DNA of 64,000 bases from the NCBI RefSeq assembly GCF_023276405.1, contig NZ_JALRMO010000001.1:7727501-7791500 (forward strand). Reading direction: 5' to 3'. This DNA is from Paenibacillus hamazuiensis (lineage in GTDB: Bacteria > Bacillota > Bacilli > Paenibacillales > NBRC-103111). The translations under genes and the position numbers were made by a program. How positions within the stretch are numbered: the stretch's first letter is position 1; each line of letters starts with the position of its first letter. Positions 51,408 to 60,189 of this stretch are shown one piece after another. The notes below the pieces were generated by a model. That model had not been told where the DNA came from, made no database searches, and worked only from the letters and a program-made list of their open reading frames with translations.

Positions 51408-51446
51408 AAAACCGGTCCGCTCTTCAGAGGGCGGGCCGGTTTTCGC
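51408..51446 (+). terminator. Rho-independent terminator
   Basis: AAAACCGGTCCGC (51408-51420) pairs with GCGGGCCGGTTTT (51431-51443), one G-T pair. It separates the MFS-regulator unit from the catabolic operon. Confidence 0.85.
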
Positions 51447-51576
51447 ATGTTCCGCTGGAAAAGTAGCAAAAACGGCAATTGTAGTCGGTTTAAGGGTAGC
51501 CGCAACTATATGGGAACATGTACGATCGTGGAGTAGGCAAACGGAATTTTAATCATATTCACGGAGGGTAAGAGAG

Positions 51577-52428
51577 ATGAGTTTATCCATGGGATTGCAA
51601 TTATTCTCGGTAAAAAACGCGCTCAAGCAAGATTATATCGGTACGCTGGAAAAAGTGGCGGCCATCGGCTATAAGAACCTGGAGATGGTGATTCGAAAAA
51701 CCGACGAGGGATTGAGCCTTGGAGGCGAGCTGTCAACGAAGGAAGTGCGTGCACAGTTAGATCGGCTTGGGATGAAAGCGGTCGGCTGTCATACCCGTGT
51801 TAATGAAGAGACGGAATGGGAAGGGATCATCGAGGCCAATCATATTATTGGCAGCCCTGCGATCGGCTGTTCCATCGCTTTTTTCTCGAATAAGGACGAT
51901 GTGCTCCGATTTTGCGAATCGTTCAACCAATATGGCGAGCTTTGTAAAACGAATGGGCTCGCTCTGTATTATCATAATCATTTTCAGGAGTTTCAGCAGT
52001 TCGAAGGCGAGACCGTGATGGACATCATGCTGAGCAACATGGAGGAAGGTTTAATACATTTCGAGTTCGACTCCTACTGGGCGGTAAGAGGAGGAGTAGA
52101 CCCGATCGCATGGCTTCATAAGCTGGGGAATCGCTGCAAAAAGCTGCATCAGAAGGATTTGCCGGCTGCCGCACAGCCCGTGAATTGGTTCGATGTGTTT
52201 GGAGCAAACAGCAACATCACGATCGACGAACTGTATAAAACGCAGGATCCCGCGCATTTCTGCGAGGTCGGATCAGGAACATTAAATATACGCGCGATTA
52301 TCGAAGCTGCGCGAAGCATCGGCTCCGCCGAGTATATCTTTGTCGAGCAGGATGTTACGGCGAGAGATGAAGTGGAAGGCGTCGCTATCAGCTACGGCAA
52401 TTTGGAGCGATTATTGAAAGAAGCATAG
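51577..52428 (+). CDS. Sugar phosphate isomerase/epimerase-like TIM-barrel protein
   Basis: 283 residues of the xylose-isomerase-like TIM barrel (AP endonuclease 2 fold): MGLQLFSVKNALKQDY, YKNLEMVI, LGMKAVGCHTRV, LALYYHNHFQEFQQ, IHFEFDSYWAVRGG, KKLHQKDLP, EYIFVEQDV. His, Glu and Asp residues in these strands (HNH, FEFDSYW, VEQD) fit the usual metal site. Members isomerise, epimerise or dehydrate sugars and inositols. GGAGGGTAAGAGAG precedes the ATG. First gene of the catabolic operon. Confidence 0.85.
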   Translation: MSLSMGLQLFSVKNALKQDYIGTLEKVAAIGYKNLEMVIRKTDEGLSLGGELSTKEVRAQLDRLGMKAVGCHTRVNEETEWEGIIEANHIIGSPAIGCSIAFFSNKDDVLRFCESFNQYGELCKTNGLALYYHNHFQEFQQFEGETVMDIMLSNMEEGLIHFEFDSYWAVRGGVDPIAWLHKLGNRCKKLHQKDLPAAAQPVNWFDVFGANSNITIDELYKTQDPAHFCEVGSGTLNIRAIIEAARSIGSAEYIFVEQDVTARDEVEGVAISYGNLERLLKEA

Positions 52429-52506
52429 TGAGAAAAGGATAAAGTGTACGCGAGTGAGAGCAGTTTCCCTGAATGCTGAAGCAGTTACAGAAAGGAAGAA
52501 CACAAG

Positions 52507-53469
52507 ATGAGCGAACTGGCTATGGAGCAGAGAAAAACCGTAACCACCGCCTCCTCCAAACGATGGCAGAGGTTTAGACGGTATCTCCCACTCATGCTGA
52601 TGGTCGTCCCCGGATTTATTTATTTGCTGATCAACAACTACTTGCCGATGCTCGGAGTGATCATCGCTTTCAAAAACGTGAATTTCGCGAAGGGGATTCT
52701 CGGCAGCGATTGGATCGGGTTCAAAAACTTCGAGTTTCTTTTTAAAACCAGCGATGCATGGATCATTACAAGAAATACCATTCTATATAACGTGGTGTTC
52801 ATTGTACTGAACTTTTCGGCGGCTATCGGCGCCGCTATCGTTTTGAACGAAATTAAAAACCGGTTTATGTCGCGGTTCTATCAAAGCGTGATCCTGCTTC
52901 CGCATTTGATATCGACCGTTATCATCGGCTATCTCGTTTTTTCATTGCTGAGCATGGAGACAGGCTTTATGAATAAAACGCTGCTCCCGCTGTTCGGAGC
53001 AGAGGAGGTTCCTTGGTACAGCGAGCCCGGGTATTGGCCTTATATATTAACCTTGGTCAGCGTCTGGAAAGGCGCCGGATACTTCTGCGTCATCTTCCTC
53101 GCGGCAATCGTAGGGATCGATCACGAATATTATGAGGCAGCTACGATCGATGGAGCGAGCAAATGGCAGCAAATATTCAAAATTACGCTTCCGCTGATCA
53201 CGCCGGTTATCGTCATCATGAGCTTGATTGCCATCGGCCGCATCTTTTATTCGGATTTCGGACTGTTTTACCAGGTTCCGCTGAATGCCGGGGCGCTAAC
53301 TACAACGACCAACGTTATCGATACTTATGTATACCGCGCTTTGCTTAATCTCGGAGATCTCGGAATGGCTTCCGCAGCAGGAGTATATCAATCTTTGGTC
53401 GGTTTCGTTCTGGTGCTCGGCTCCAACTATATTGTGCGAAAAATCAATAAAGACAATGCATTATTTTAA
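52507..53469 (+). CDS. ABC sugar importer permease, LplB type (CUT1)
   Basis: 320 residues with six membrane helices after a 25-residue cytoplasmic tail; EAA loop YEAATIDGASKWQQIFKITLP near residues 210-235. Pairs with the permease at 53489. GAAAGGAAGAACACAAG precedes the ATG. Confidence 0.88.
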   Translation: MSELAMEQRKTVTTASSKRWQRFRRYLPLMLMVVPGFIYLLINNYLPMLGVIIAFKNVNFAKGILGSDWIGFKNFEFLFKTSDAWIITRNTILYNVVFIVLNFSAAIGAAIVLNEIKNRFMSRFYQSVILLPHLISTVIIGYLVFSLLSMETGFMNKTLLPLFGAEEVPWYSEPGYWPYILTLVSVWKGAGYFCVIFLAAIVGIDHEYYEAATIDGASKWQQIFKITLPLITPVIVIMSLIAIGRIFYSDFGLFYQVPLNAGALTTTTNVIDTYVYRALLNLGDLGMASAAGVYQSLVGFVLVLGSNYIVRKINKDNALF

Positions 53470-53488
53470 CGGCAGAGGTGAAATAAGG

Positions 53489-54376
53489 ATGGGGAAAACT
53501 ACAAAATACGGTCAATGGGCGCTGCATGCGCTCTTCCTGCTGATATCCGCTGCAGCCCTGCTGCCATTCCTGCTGCTCGTATCGTCTTCCATCACCGATG
53601 AGCAAGAAATTATTAAAAGCGGTTATTCGTTATTTCCGTCACAGATCAGCTTTGCCGCCTACGACTACCTGATGAAGGATGCGGAAGCGATTTTGCGATC
53701 CTACGGCATTTCGGTAGCGGTTACAGTCATCGGCACGATCGCCAGTCTGCTCATGATTTCACTGTTCGCTTATCCGATTTCCCGCAAAGATATGCCTTTT
53801 CGAAACGGCTTGTCGTTTTACGTGTTCTTCACTATGCTGTTTAACGGCGGACTGGTGCCGACCTACTACGTGTATACGCAAATCCTCGATTTGAAAAACA
53901 CGATTTGGGCTTTGATTATTCCTATCTTGCTGCTCAACGGCTTTTATGTACTGCTGGCGCGCACGTTTTTTGCGACCTCCATTCCGGTACCGGTTATTGA
54001 ATCGGCATATATCGACGGCGCAGGGGAGTTTCGAATTTTCTTCCGAATCGTTATGCCGTTATCGCTGCCCATTCTTGCAACCATCGGTTTGTTTCAAGTG
54101 ATTCATTACTGGAACGATTGGTTTAACGCATTGATCTTCGTGACCGACAGCAAGCTGTTCAGTCTGCAGTATTTGCTCAATAAAATCCTGCTGGATATCC
54201 AGTTTTTGAGCTCTTCGGAGATGGGGGGCAATCAAGCGGAAATGATCGCGGCGCTTCCGAAGGAAAGCGTGCGGATGGCAATGGCGGTCATCGGCGTGAT
54301 TCCGATTTTGGTCAGCTACCCGTTCTTCCAGAAGTATTTTGTGAAAGGACTTACCGTCGGGGCCGTTAAGGGGTAA
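53489..54376 (+). CDS. ABC sugar importer permease, YtcP type (CUT1)
   Basis: 295 residues with six membrane helices; EAA loop ESAYIDGAGEFRIFFRIVMP near residues 165-195 and C-terminus YFVKGLTVGAVKG. ATG 53489 has AGAGGTGAAATAAGG; the frame opens earlier inside the preceding gene without a site. Starts 19 bp after the first permease stop. Confidence 0.88.
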   Translation: MGKTTKYGQWALHALFLLISAAALLPFLLLVSSSITDEQEIIKSGYSLFPSQISFAAYDYLMKDAEAILRSYGISVAVTVIGTIASLLMISLFAYPISRKDMPFRNGLSFYVFFTMLFNGGLVPTYYVYTQILDLKNTIWALIIPILLLNGFYVLLARTFFATSIPVPVIESAYIDGAGEFRIFFRIVMPLSLPILATIGLFQVIHYWNDWFNALIFVTDSKLFSLQYLLNKILLDIQFLSSSEMGGNQAEMIAALPKESVRMAMAVIGVIPILVSYPFFQKYFVKGLTVGAVKG

Positions 54377-54441
54377 GGCTACTTCCGGTCTATGGCCGGT
54401 TAGCATAAATATTTTCGTCATATAAACAGGAGGGTTTGACG

Positions 54442-55983
54442 ATGAAAAAAGGATTCCGCATGATGACCGCGCTTATGGCCGTATGTGTCACTTCGGCTGC
54501 GGTGCTGACCGCATGTTCAACCAAAAGCAATGAACCCGCTAAGCCTTCTGCAGGGGGAGCCGCTCAAGAAGCAAAACCGGGGTCTAATTTGCCGCCGGCC
54601 GAGCTGGCGATGGCTTTTTTTACAACGTCTTCCCAGACACAGGGCATTGCGGCCGTTCAAGAGGAGCTCAGCAAGCTGACCAAAGCGAAAATCAACGCAA
54701 CGGTGAAGCTGGTGCCGGTCAGTTACGGCTCCTATCTTCAACAAATGAACCTGATGCAGGCTTCCGGCGAAAAGCTCGATTTGTTTGTGAGCGGGCTTGG
54801 CCAATATTCGACGCAGGTGGCTCAAGGCAGGCTGATGCCGCTTGACGATCTGCTCAATAAATACGGATCGAATATTAAAAAGTATGTGGATGCTCCTTTC
54901 CTCGATGCGGCGCGCATTAACGGAAAATTGTACTCCATCCCGGGCATCCGCGACCTTGCTTCGGACCGAGGGATTGCGATGCGCAAAGATCTGATCGACA
55001 AGTATAAAATCGATGTGAGCAAGATCAAAACGTTTGACGATTTGGATGCTGTTTTCAAAACGATTAAAGATAATGAACCCGGCGTAACTCCATTAGTGAG
55101 CTATCAAGCTAACTCGAATCCTGCGGACACGATGCTCGGCACCAAATTCGATAATTTGGACGATGGGCTCGGCGTCATGGCGCTCGATGACAGCAGCCTG
55201 AAAGTAATGAATCTTTACGATAACAAATTTTACACGGATACCCTGAACACGGTCAGAAGATGGTACACCGCAGGGTATATCCCCAAAGACGCGGCTGTCA
55301 CGAAGGACAATGCCAACGACCTCATCAAAGCGGGGCGCGCCTTCTCCTACTTTACAACCATGAAGCCGGGTTATGCGCAGCAAGCTTCGAGAGCGGCGGG
55401 GAAAGAAATTGTGACGGTCAGTTTCTCCGATCCGAATATTGTGACCCTTAATCTTACCCGGTTTAACTGGGCGATTTCGAACAACTCGAAAGAACCGGAA
55501 AGAGCGATGATGTTCCTGGATCTGATGTATTCGGATAAAGATATCATCAATTTGCTGGCGTGGGGCATCGAAGGCAAGGATTACGTCAAGAAATCCGACA
55601 ATATGATCGACTACCCGGAAGGGGTTACGGCAAGTACGGTCCAGTACGGGCTCAATCAAGGCTGGCTTTTCGGCAATCAGTTCTTATCCTATGTATTTTC
55701 CCCGGATCCGGCCGATTTATGGCAGCAAATGGACAAGTTTAATAAAGGAGCGATCAAGTCGAAAGCGCTTGGATTTACTCCGGACATGACTTCGTTAAAG
55801 ACGGAAAGCGTTGCGGTCATGAATGTTGTTAACCAATACAAAAACGGCCTGCATACAGGGACGCTGGACCCGCAATCGGTACTGCCGGAATTCAACAAAA
55901 AGCTGAAAGACGCCGGGATCGATAAAATCATCGCGGAGAAGCAGAAGCAGCTGGATGAATGGGCAAAAACGAAAAAGCAATGA
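54442..55983 (+). CDS. Sugar ABC importer binding lipoprotein, LplA type
   Basis: 513 residues. Lipobox L-T-A-C with Cys25, then a polar linker and a long LplA-like solute-binding domain; the C-terminal part (PADLWQQMDKFNKGAIKSKALGF) resembles the DUF3502 region found in this class. ATG 54442 follows AGGAGGGTTTGACG. Ligand unknown. Confidence 0.88.
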   Translation: MKKGFRMMTALMAVCVTSAAVLTACSTKSNEPAKPSAGGAAQEAKPGSNLPPAELAMAFFTTSSQTQGIAAVQEELSKLTKAKINATVKLVPVSYGSYLQQMNLMQASGEKLDLFVSGLGQYSTQVAQGRLMPLDDLLNKYGSNIKKYVDAPFLDAARINGKLYSIPGIRDLASDRGIAMRKDLIDKYKIDVSKIKTFDDLDAVFKTIKDNEPGVTPLVSYQANSNPADTMLGTKFDNLDDGLGVMALDDSSLKVMNLYDNKFYTDTLNTVRRWYTAGYIPKDAAVTKDNANDLIKAGRAFSYFTTMKPGYAQQASRAAGKEIVTVSFSDPNIVTLNLTRFNWAISNNSKEPERAMMFLDLMYSDKDIINLLAWGIEGKDYVKKSDNMIDYPEGVTASTVQYGLNQGWLFGNQFLSYVFSPDPADLWQQMDKFNKGAIKSKALGFTPDMTSLKTESVAVMNVVNQYKNGLHTGTLDPQSVLPEFNKKLKDAGIDKIIAEKQKQLDEWAKTKKQ

Positions 55984-56015
55984 TCGTGTCGGCCCGTGAG
56001 CCATGAGGTTCATGG

Positions 56016-56033
56016 GCTGCTCGTTAAAGCAGC
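56016..56033 (+). promoter_or_regulatory. Hairpin between binding-protein and kinase genes
   Basis: GCTGCT (56016-56021) pairs with AGCAGC (56028-56033); an imperfect AGCCATGA/TCATGGGCT hairpin precedes it. No T-run follows, so it is probably an mRNA 3' stabiliser or weak terminator. Confidence 0.4.
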
Positions 56034-56045
56034 CGATCTTCCCCG

Positions 56046-56075
56046 TGATATAATAACGAACAAAAGCGCTTGTTC
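56046..56075 (+). promoter_or_regulatory. Extended -10 promoter with palindrome before the kinase gene
   Basis: TGATATAAT (56046-56054) is a perfect extended -10. Immediately downstream, GAACAAAAGCGCTTGTTC (56058-56075) has perfect 6-bp inverted arms and would cover the start site, a typical repressor position. It does not match the catabolite-repression consensus. The kinase thus seems separately transcribed. Confidence 0.45.
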
Positions 56076-56140
56076 ATGCGGCGATGCCGTTTAGGCGAAC
56101 GCGCAATACTCGTTTCAGCAGCCATGGAGGTCGGCATAAG

Positions 56141-57898
56141 ATGAGATTCGTCAATAAGGAGCTGTTCAAGTCCCTGCGGTTTCGGATCGGTTTGGCATTT
56201 TTCGCGATATGTTTGCCGCTCATGATGTTGTTGATTTATTACAACAGGTATGCCGGTGAAGTCGTGCGGGATCAAGTTGCCCAATCGAATAAAAACCTGG
56301 TCAGCCTGTACATGGGACAAATCGACCGTACGCTCGAAGAAGTTGACGAATATTTGTTTAAAACAGCGGCACAGGAAACGGATCTTCTCCTTCTGGACCG
56401 ACCGAATTCCTTCTACACGACCGTCTATCAATTGGCCAAGATTCGATTAGCCAACAAAATTTCCGTAGATATAAAAAATTATAAAGCTTCTGATATGTTT
56501 TTCGTCTATTCCAAGTCCAATGACGACTTTTTTATAGGCTTGAACGATCTCATCACCTTTGAACAGAAAGAACAAGCGCGGACGGCGATTATCGGCATGC
56601 TGAATCATGAGCAGGAACTGCCTCGCTGTACCCAGGAATGGTGCGTGCGCCGGATCGGGCAGGATTATTTTTTGAGCCATATCGTGAGGATGGGTAACGT
56701 CTTTATCGGTGCGTGGGTGAACGTAAGCCGGCTTATGGTTCCGATGAATTTGATCGATTTGCGGGAAACCGGCATCTCCCTTTTGGCGGCCGGCGGGAGC
56801 GAGCCGATGGATCATGCCGAAATTATTCAATCTAACGGTATTGATCTTTCACTGGGGAATGAATTGTATAAAATTACAGGCAACAATCAAGCATTTCTGG
56901 AAGTGGGAGAACGATCGAGCAAAGGCGATTTCAGTTTGATCGTATTGCTGCCTGAAAAAGGTATTATGGAGAAACTTCCCATATTTCAAAAAATCATATC
57001 CTTCGTTCCGATCGGCTTTGTCTTTATACTTCTGATGCTTTTGCTGTTTTTGCGCAAGCTGATCCTTCGTCCGATCTACCGGATGCTGGCGGCGATGAGA
57101 AAAATCAAGGAAGGGAACTGGGACGCGCAAATTCCGCCTTATCCGACATCCGGGGAATTCGAAGTGATGCATGCGACGTTTAATGAAATGGTATCGCAGA
57201 TCCAGAAATTGAAAATCGACGTCTATGAAGAGCAGCTGAACCATCAAAGAGCGGAGCTTCAGCATCTGCAGCTGCAAATCAATCCTCATTTTTTCCTGAA
57301 TTCGCTGAACATCGTGTATCATTTGGCGCAGTCCCGGAAGTTCGAATTGATTCAGGAGATGTCGCTCAGTCTGGTGGAATACTTCCGTTACATGTTTCGC
57401 AGCAACCTCTCCTTCGTTCGTTTGAATGACGAAATCAGGCATACTTGCAACTATTTGAATATTCAAATGATGCGGTTTCCGGACCATCTGACATACAGGG
57501 TGGAGGGGACGGAACACCATGGGGATGTGATGGTTCCGCCGCTCGTCGTACAAACTTTTGTTGAGAACACGATTAAGCACGCCGTAACGATGGACGAACC
57601 GGTTCATATCGCCATTGCTGTGGATAAAGAGAGTTCGGGGGAAGAGGAATTTCTTTGCATTTCCATCCGGGATACCGGCAAGGGATTTCCCGAAGAGGTT
57701 CTTCAGCGGCTGCGGACTGAACAAGCAGGCATCAATGAATCCGGACATCATATCGGAATATGGAATCTAAAGCGCAGGCTTGCGCTGCTCTACCGTCAAA
57801 GGGCGAATATCGAATTTTCCAACGGGCCGGAAGGCGGAGCGGAAGTATATATTGTTTTGCCGGTCATGATTTCATCATCGAAGATAGACATGCAATAG
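56141..57898 (+). CDS. YesM-type sensor histidine kinase
   Basis: 585 residues. TM1 (about 16-34), an extracellular region of about 240 residues, TM2 (about 287-309), HAMP-like linker (LRPIYRMLAAMRKIKEGNW), His_kinase domain with His383 (QLQINPHFFLNSLNIVYHL), ATPase with VQTFVENTIKHAV and DTGKGFPEEVL. ATG 56141 has GGAGGTCGGCATAAG. The likely partner is the AraC-type regulator encoded at 49786; no regulator gene is adjacent. Confidence 0.9.
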   Translation: MRFVNKELFKSLRFRIGLAFFAICLPLMMLLIYYNRYAGEVVRDQVAQSNKNLVSLYMGQIDRTLEEVDEYLFKTAAQETDLLLLDRPNSFYTTVYQLAKIRLANKISVDIKNYKASDMFFVYSKSNDDFFIGLNDLITFEQKEQARTAIIGMLNHEQELPRCTQEWCVRRIGQDYFLSHIVRMGNVFIGAWVNVSRLMVPMNLIDLRETGISLLAAGGSEPMDHAEIIQSNGIDLSLGNELYKITGNNQAFLEVGERSSKGDFSLIVLLPEKGIMEKLPIFQKIISFVPIGFVFILLMLLLFLRKLILRPIYRMLAAMRKIKEGNWDAQIPPYPTSGEFEVMHATFNEMVSQIQKLKIDVYEEQLNHQRAELQHLQLQINPHFFLNSLNIVYHLAQSRKFELIQEMSLSLVEYFRYMFRSNLSFVRLNDEIRHTCNYLNIQMMRFPDHLTYRVEGTEHHGDVMVPPLVVQTFVENTIKHAVTMDEPVHIAIAVDKESSGEEEFLCISIRDTGKGFPEEVLQRLRTEQAGINESGHHIGIWNLKRRLALLYRQRANIEFSNGPEGGAEVYIVLPVMISSSKIDMQ

Positions 57899-57925
57899 AA
57901 AGTCGCGACAAAGGAGCTTATTCAT

Positions 57926-59026
57926 ATGCAAAAAATAGTAAACATTGGAATTATCGGCTGCGGCGCGATTGCCAATCAAAAACATATGCCGTCGCTTGCC
58001 AAGCTGCCTCATTTGGGCAGAATGGTAGCCTTCTGCGATGTGGTAGAGGAACGCGCGAGCAGAGCGGCGGCGGAATTCGGCGCATCGGGCGCCAAGGTGT
58101 ATACCGATTACAAGGAACTGCTGAAGGACGAATCCATCGATGTGGTCCATGTGCTCACGCCCAATCTGCAGCATTCCTTCATTACCGTAGACGCTCTGGA
58201 AGCAGGCAAGCACGTCATGTGTGAGAAGCCGATGGCGATTAACTCCGCAGAAGCGAAAAAAATGCTCGATACGGCGCAAAAAAGCGGCAAGAAGCTGACC
58301 ATCGGGTACCAGAACCGCTTCAACGAAGAATCGCGAGTACTGTACCGGGCGTGCTCCCAAGGCGATCTGGGCGAAATTTACATGGCTAAAGCTCACGCGA
58401 TTCGCCGAAAAGCGGTCCCTACCTGGGGCGTATTTACGGATAAGAAGCTGCAGGGTGGCGGAGCGCTCATCGATATCGGGACGCACGCGCTTGACTTAAC
58501 GCTTTGGTGTATGAACAATTACAAGCCGAAATCGGTGACCGGGTCGGTCTACTATAAGCTGAAGGACAACGTGGAAGGCAATTTGTTCGGGCCGTGGGAC
58601 CCGAAGACGTTTGACGTGGAGGATTCGGCGTTCGCTTTTATTAAAATGGAGGATGGCGCCACGATTTTCCTGGAATGCTCATGGGCTTTGAACACAACGG
58701 ACGTGAAGGAAGCTAAGACGTCTCTGTTCGGGATAAATGGCGGCGCAGAAATGAAAGCGGGAATTGACCGCAAAACGGAGCTCGTCTTTAATCGGGCCGA
58801 ATACGGCAAGCTGGTCGAGATCAAGGCGAATACGGGCTCAAGCATCGCTTATTTTAGCGGCAAAGATGAAGCCCCGGGTGTGCTGGAGGCCGAACAATGG
58901 CTGGAATGCATCATTCAGGATACGGAGCCGCTCGTTAAACCGGAGCAAGCGTATGTCGTCACGCAAATTTTGGATGCCGTATACCGCTCGGCGGAAACGG
59001 GGCAAACCGTTGAGTTTCCAAGTTGA
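57926..59026 (+). CDS. Gfo/Idh/MocA-family oxidoreductase
   Basis: 366 residues. N-terminal Rossmann fold (IGIIGCGAIANQKHMPSL), CEKPMAINSAEAKKM with the catalytic-site Lys of the E-K-P motif, and a C-terminal substrate domain (GGGALIDIGTHALDLTLWCM with a conserved D-x-G-x-H). These enzymes oxidise or reduce sugars, inositols or amino-sugar derivatives with NAD(P). AAAGGAGCTTATTCAT precedes the ATG. The paralogue next door suggests two linked redox steps. Confidence 0.9.
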   Translation: MQKIVNIGIIGCGAIANQKHMPSLAKLPHLGRMVAFCDVVEERASRAAAEFGASGAKVYTDYKELLKDESIDVVHVLTPNLQHSFITVDALEAGKHVMCEKPMAINSAEAKKMLDTAQKSGKKLTIGYQNRFNEESRVLYRACSQGDLGEIYMAKAHAIRRKAVPTWGVFTDKKLQGGGALIDIGTHALDLTLWCMNNYKPKSVTGSVYYKLKDNVEGNLFGPWDPKTFDVEDSAFAFIKMEDGATIFLECSWALNTTDVKEAKTSLFGINGGAEMKAGIDRKTELVFNRAEYGKLVEIKANTGSSIAYFSGKDEAPGVLEAEQWLECIIQDTEPLVKPEQAYVVTQILDAVYRSAETGQTVEFPS

Positions 59027-59047
59027 CGGACTAAGGGGGATGAAGAG

Positions 59048-60169
59048 ATGAACAAAATGAAGGTAGGTATCGTCGGCTGCGGTGTAATTAGCGGCATTTA
59101 CTTGAAAAATTGTCAATCGTTCGATTTGCTCGAGGTGGCGGCTATCGCGGATATCGATTTGGCTCGTGCCAAGGCCAGAGCGGAAGAATACGGCGTGCCT
59201 AACGCATGTACGGTGGATGAGCTGCTTGCCGATCCCGACTTGGAGATGGTGATCAATTTGACGATACCGGCTGTCCATGCTGAAGTGAGCATCGCCGCAC
59301 TTGAAGCCGGCAAACATGTATATTCGGAAAAGCCGCTGGCTGTCTCGCAGGAGGACGGCAAGCGTATTCTTGAAGCAGCCCGGAAAAAAGGATTGCGGGT
59401 CGGAGTGGCTCCGGACACCGTGCTGGGCGGGGGCATTCAAACATGCCGCAAGCTGATCGACGACGGCTGGATCGGTACGCCGGTAGCTGCGACCGCGTTC
59501 ATGATGTCGGCAGGGCCGGAAAGATGGCATCCGAATCCGGAGTTCTTATTTGACGTAGGCGGCGGGCCGATGTTTGATATGGGGCCGTATTACCTCAGCT
59601 CTCTTATCACGTTGTTAGGTCCGATCTCCCGCGTCACCGGTTCTGCCGCAATTTCATTCCCGGAACGGACGATTACGAGCGAGGCGAGATACGGGCAGAA
59701 AATCCCGGTACGGACGCCGACCCATGTAGCCGGCGTGCTTGACTTTGCCGGCGGAGCCGTGGCGACGATCATCACCAGCTTTGATATTAAAGGCGGTTCG
59801 GCACTGCCCCGCATCGAAATTTATGGCAGCCACGGCACCTTGTCGGTGCCGGACCCGAACACGTTCGGCGGCCCGGTGCGAATCCGGCTTGCCGGCAAAG
59901 ATGCCGAGTGGATGGAGATGCCGCTCACGCATGGCTTTACGGACAATTCAAGAGGCATCGGCTTGCTCGATATGGCGTACGGCATCCGCCTGGGGTACCC
60001 GCATAGAGCAAGCGGTGATATCGGCTATCAGGTTTTGGAGGCGATGCACGGTTTCCATATCGCTTCCAGCGAAGGCAGGCATTATGTCATGCAAGGTTCG
60101 TGCGACAGACCTGCAGCCATGCCCGTAAACCTGGATGCGACGAAAGCCGATTTGTTTTACAAGGAATAG
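59048..60169 (+). CDS. Gfo/Idh/MocA-family oxidoreductase
   Basis: 373 residues. Rossmann start (KVGIVGCGVISGIYLKNC), EKPLAVSQEDGKRIL motif, and a substrate domain with GGGPMFDMGPYYLSSLITLLG (D-x-G-x-Y rather than the D-x-G-x-H of its neighbour). The C-terminus resembles YhhX/YvaA-like members. AAGGGGGATGAAGAG precedes the ATG. Different substrate domain from the first dehydrogenase, so probably a different step on the same substrate. Confidence 0.88.
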   Translation: MNKMKVGIVGCGVISGIYLKNCQSFDLLEVAAIADIDLARAKARAEEYGVPNACTVDELLADPDLEMVINLTIPAVHAEVSIAALEAGKHVYSEKPLAVSQEDGKRILEAARKKGLRVGVAPDTVLGGGIQTCRKLIDDGWIGTPVAATAFMMSAGPERWHPNPEFLFDVGGGPMFDMGPYYLSSLITLLGPISRVTGSAAISFPERTITSEARYGQKIPVRTPTHVAGVLDFAGGAVATIITSFDIKGGSALPRIEIYGSHGTLSVPDPNTFGGPVRIRLAGKDAEWMEMPLTHGFTDNSRGIGLLDMAYGIRLGYPHRASGDIGYQVLEAMHGFHIASSEGRHYVMQGSCDRPAAMPVNLDATKADLFYKE

Positions 60170-60189
60170 TTGTTGAAGGAGCGGTAACC

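Noticed and set aside
56058-56075. Catabolite-responsive element
   Set aside because: The palindrome lacks the TG and CA ends of the consensus around the central CG, so I list it only as an unassigned operator candidate.
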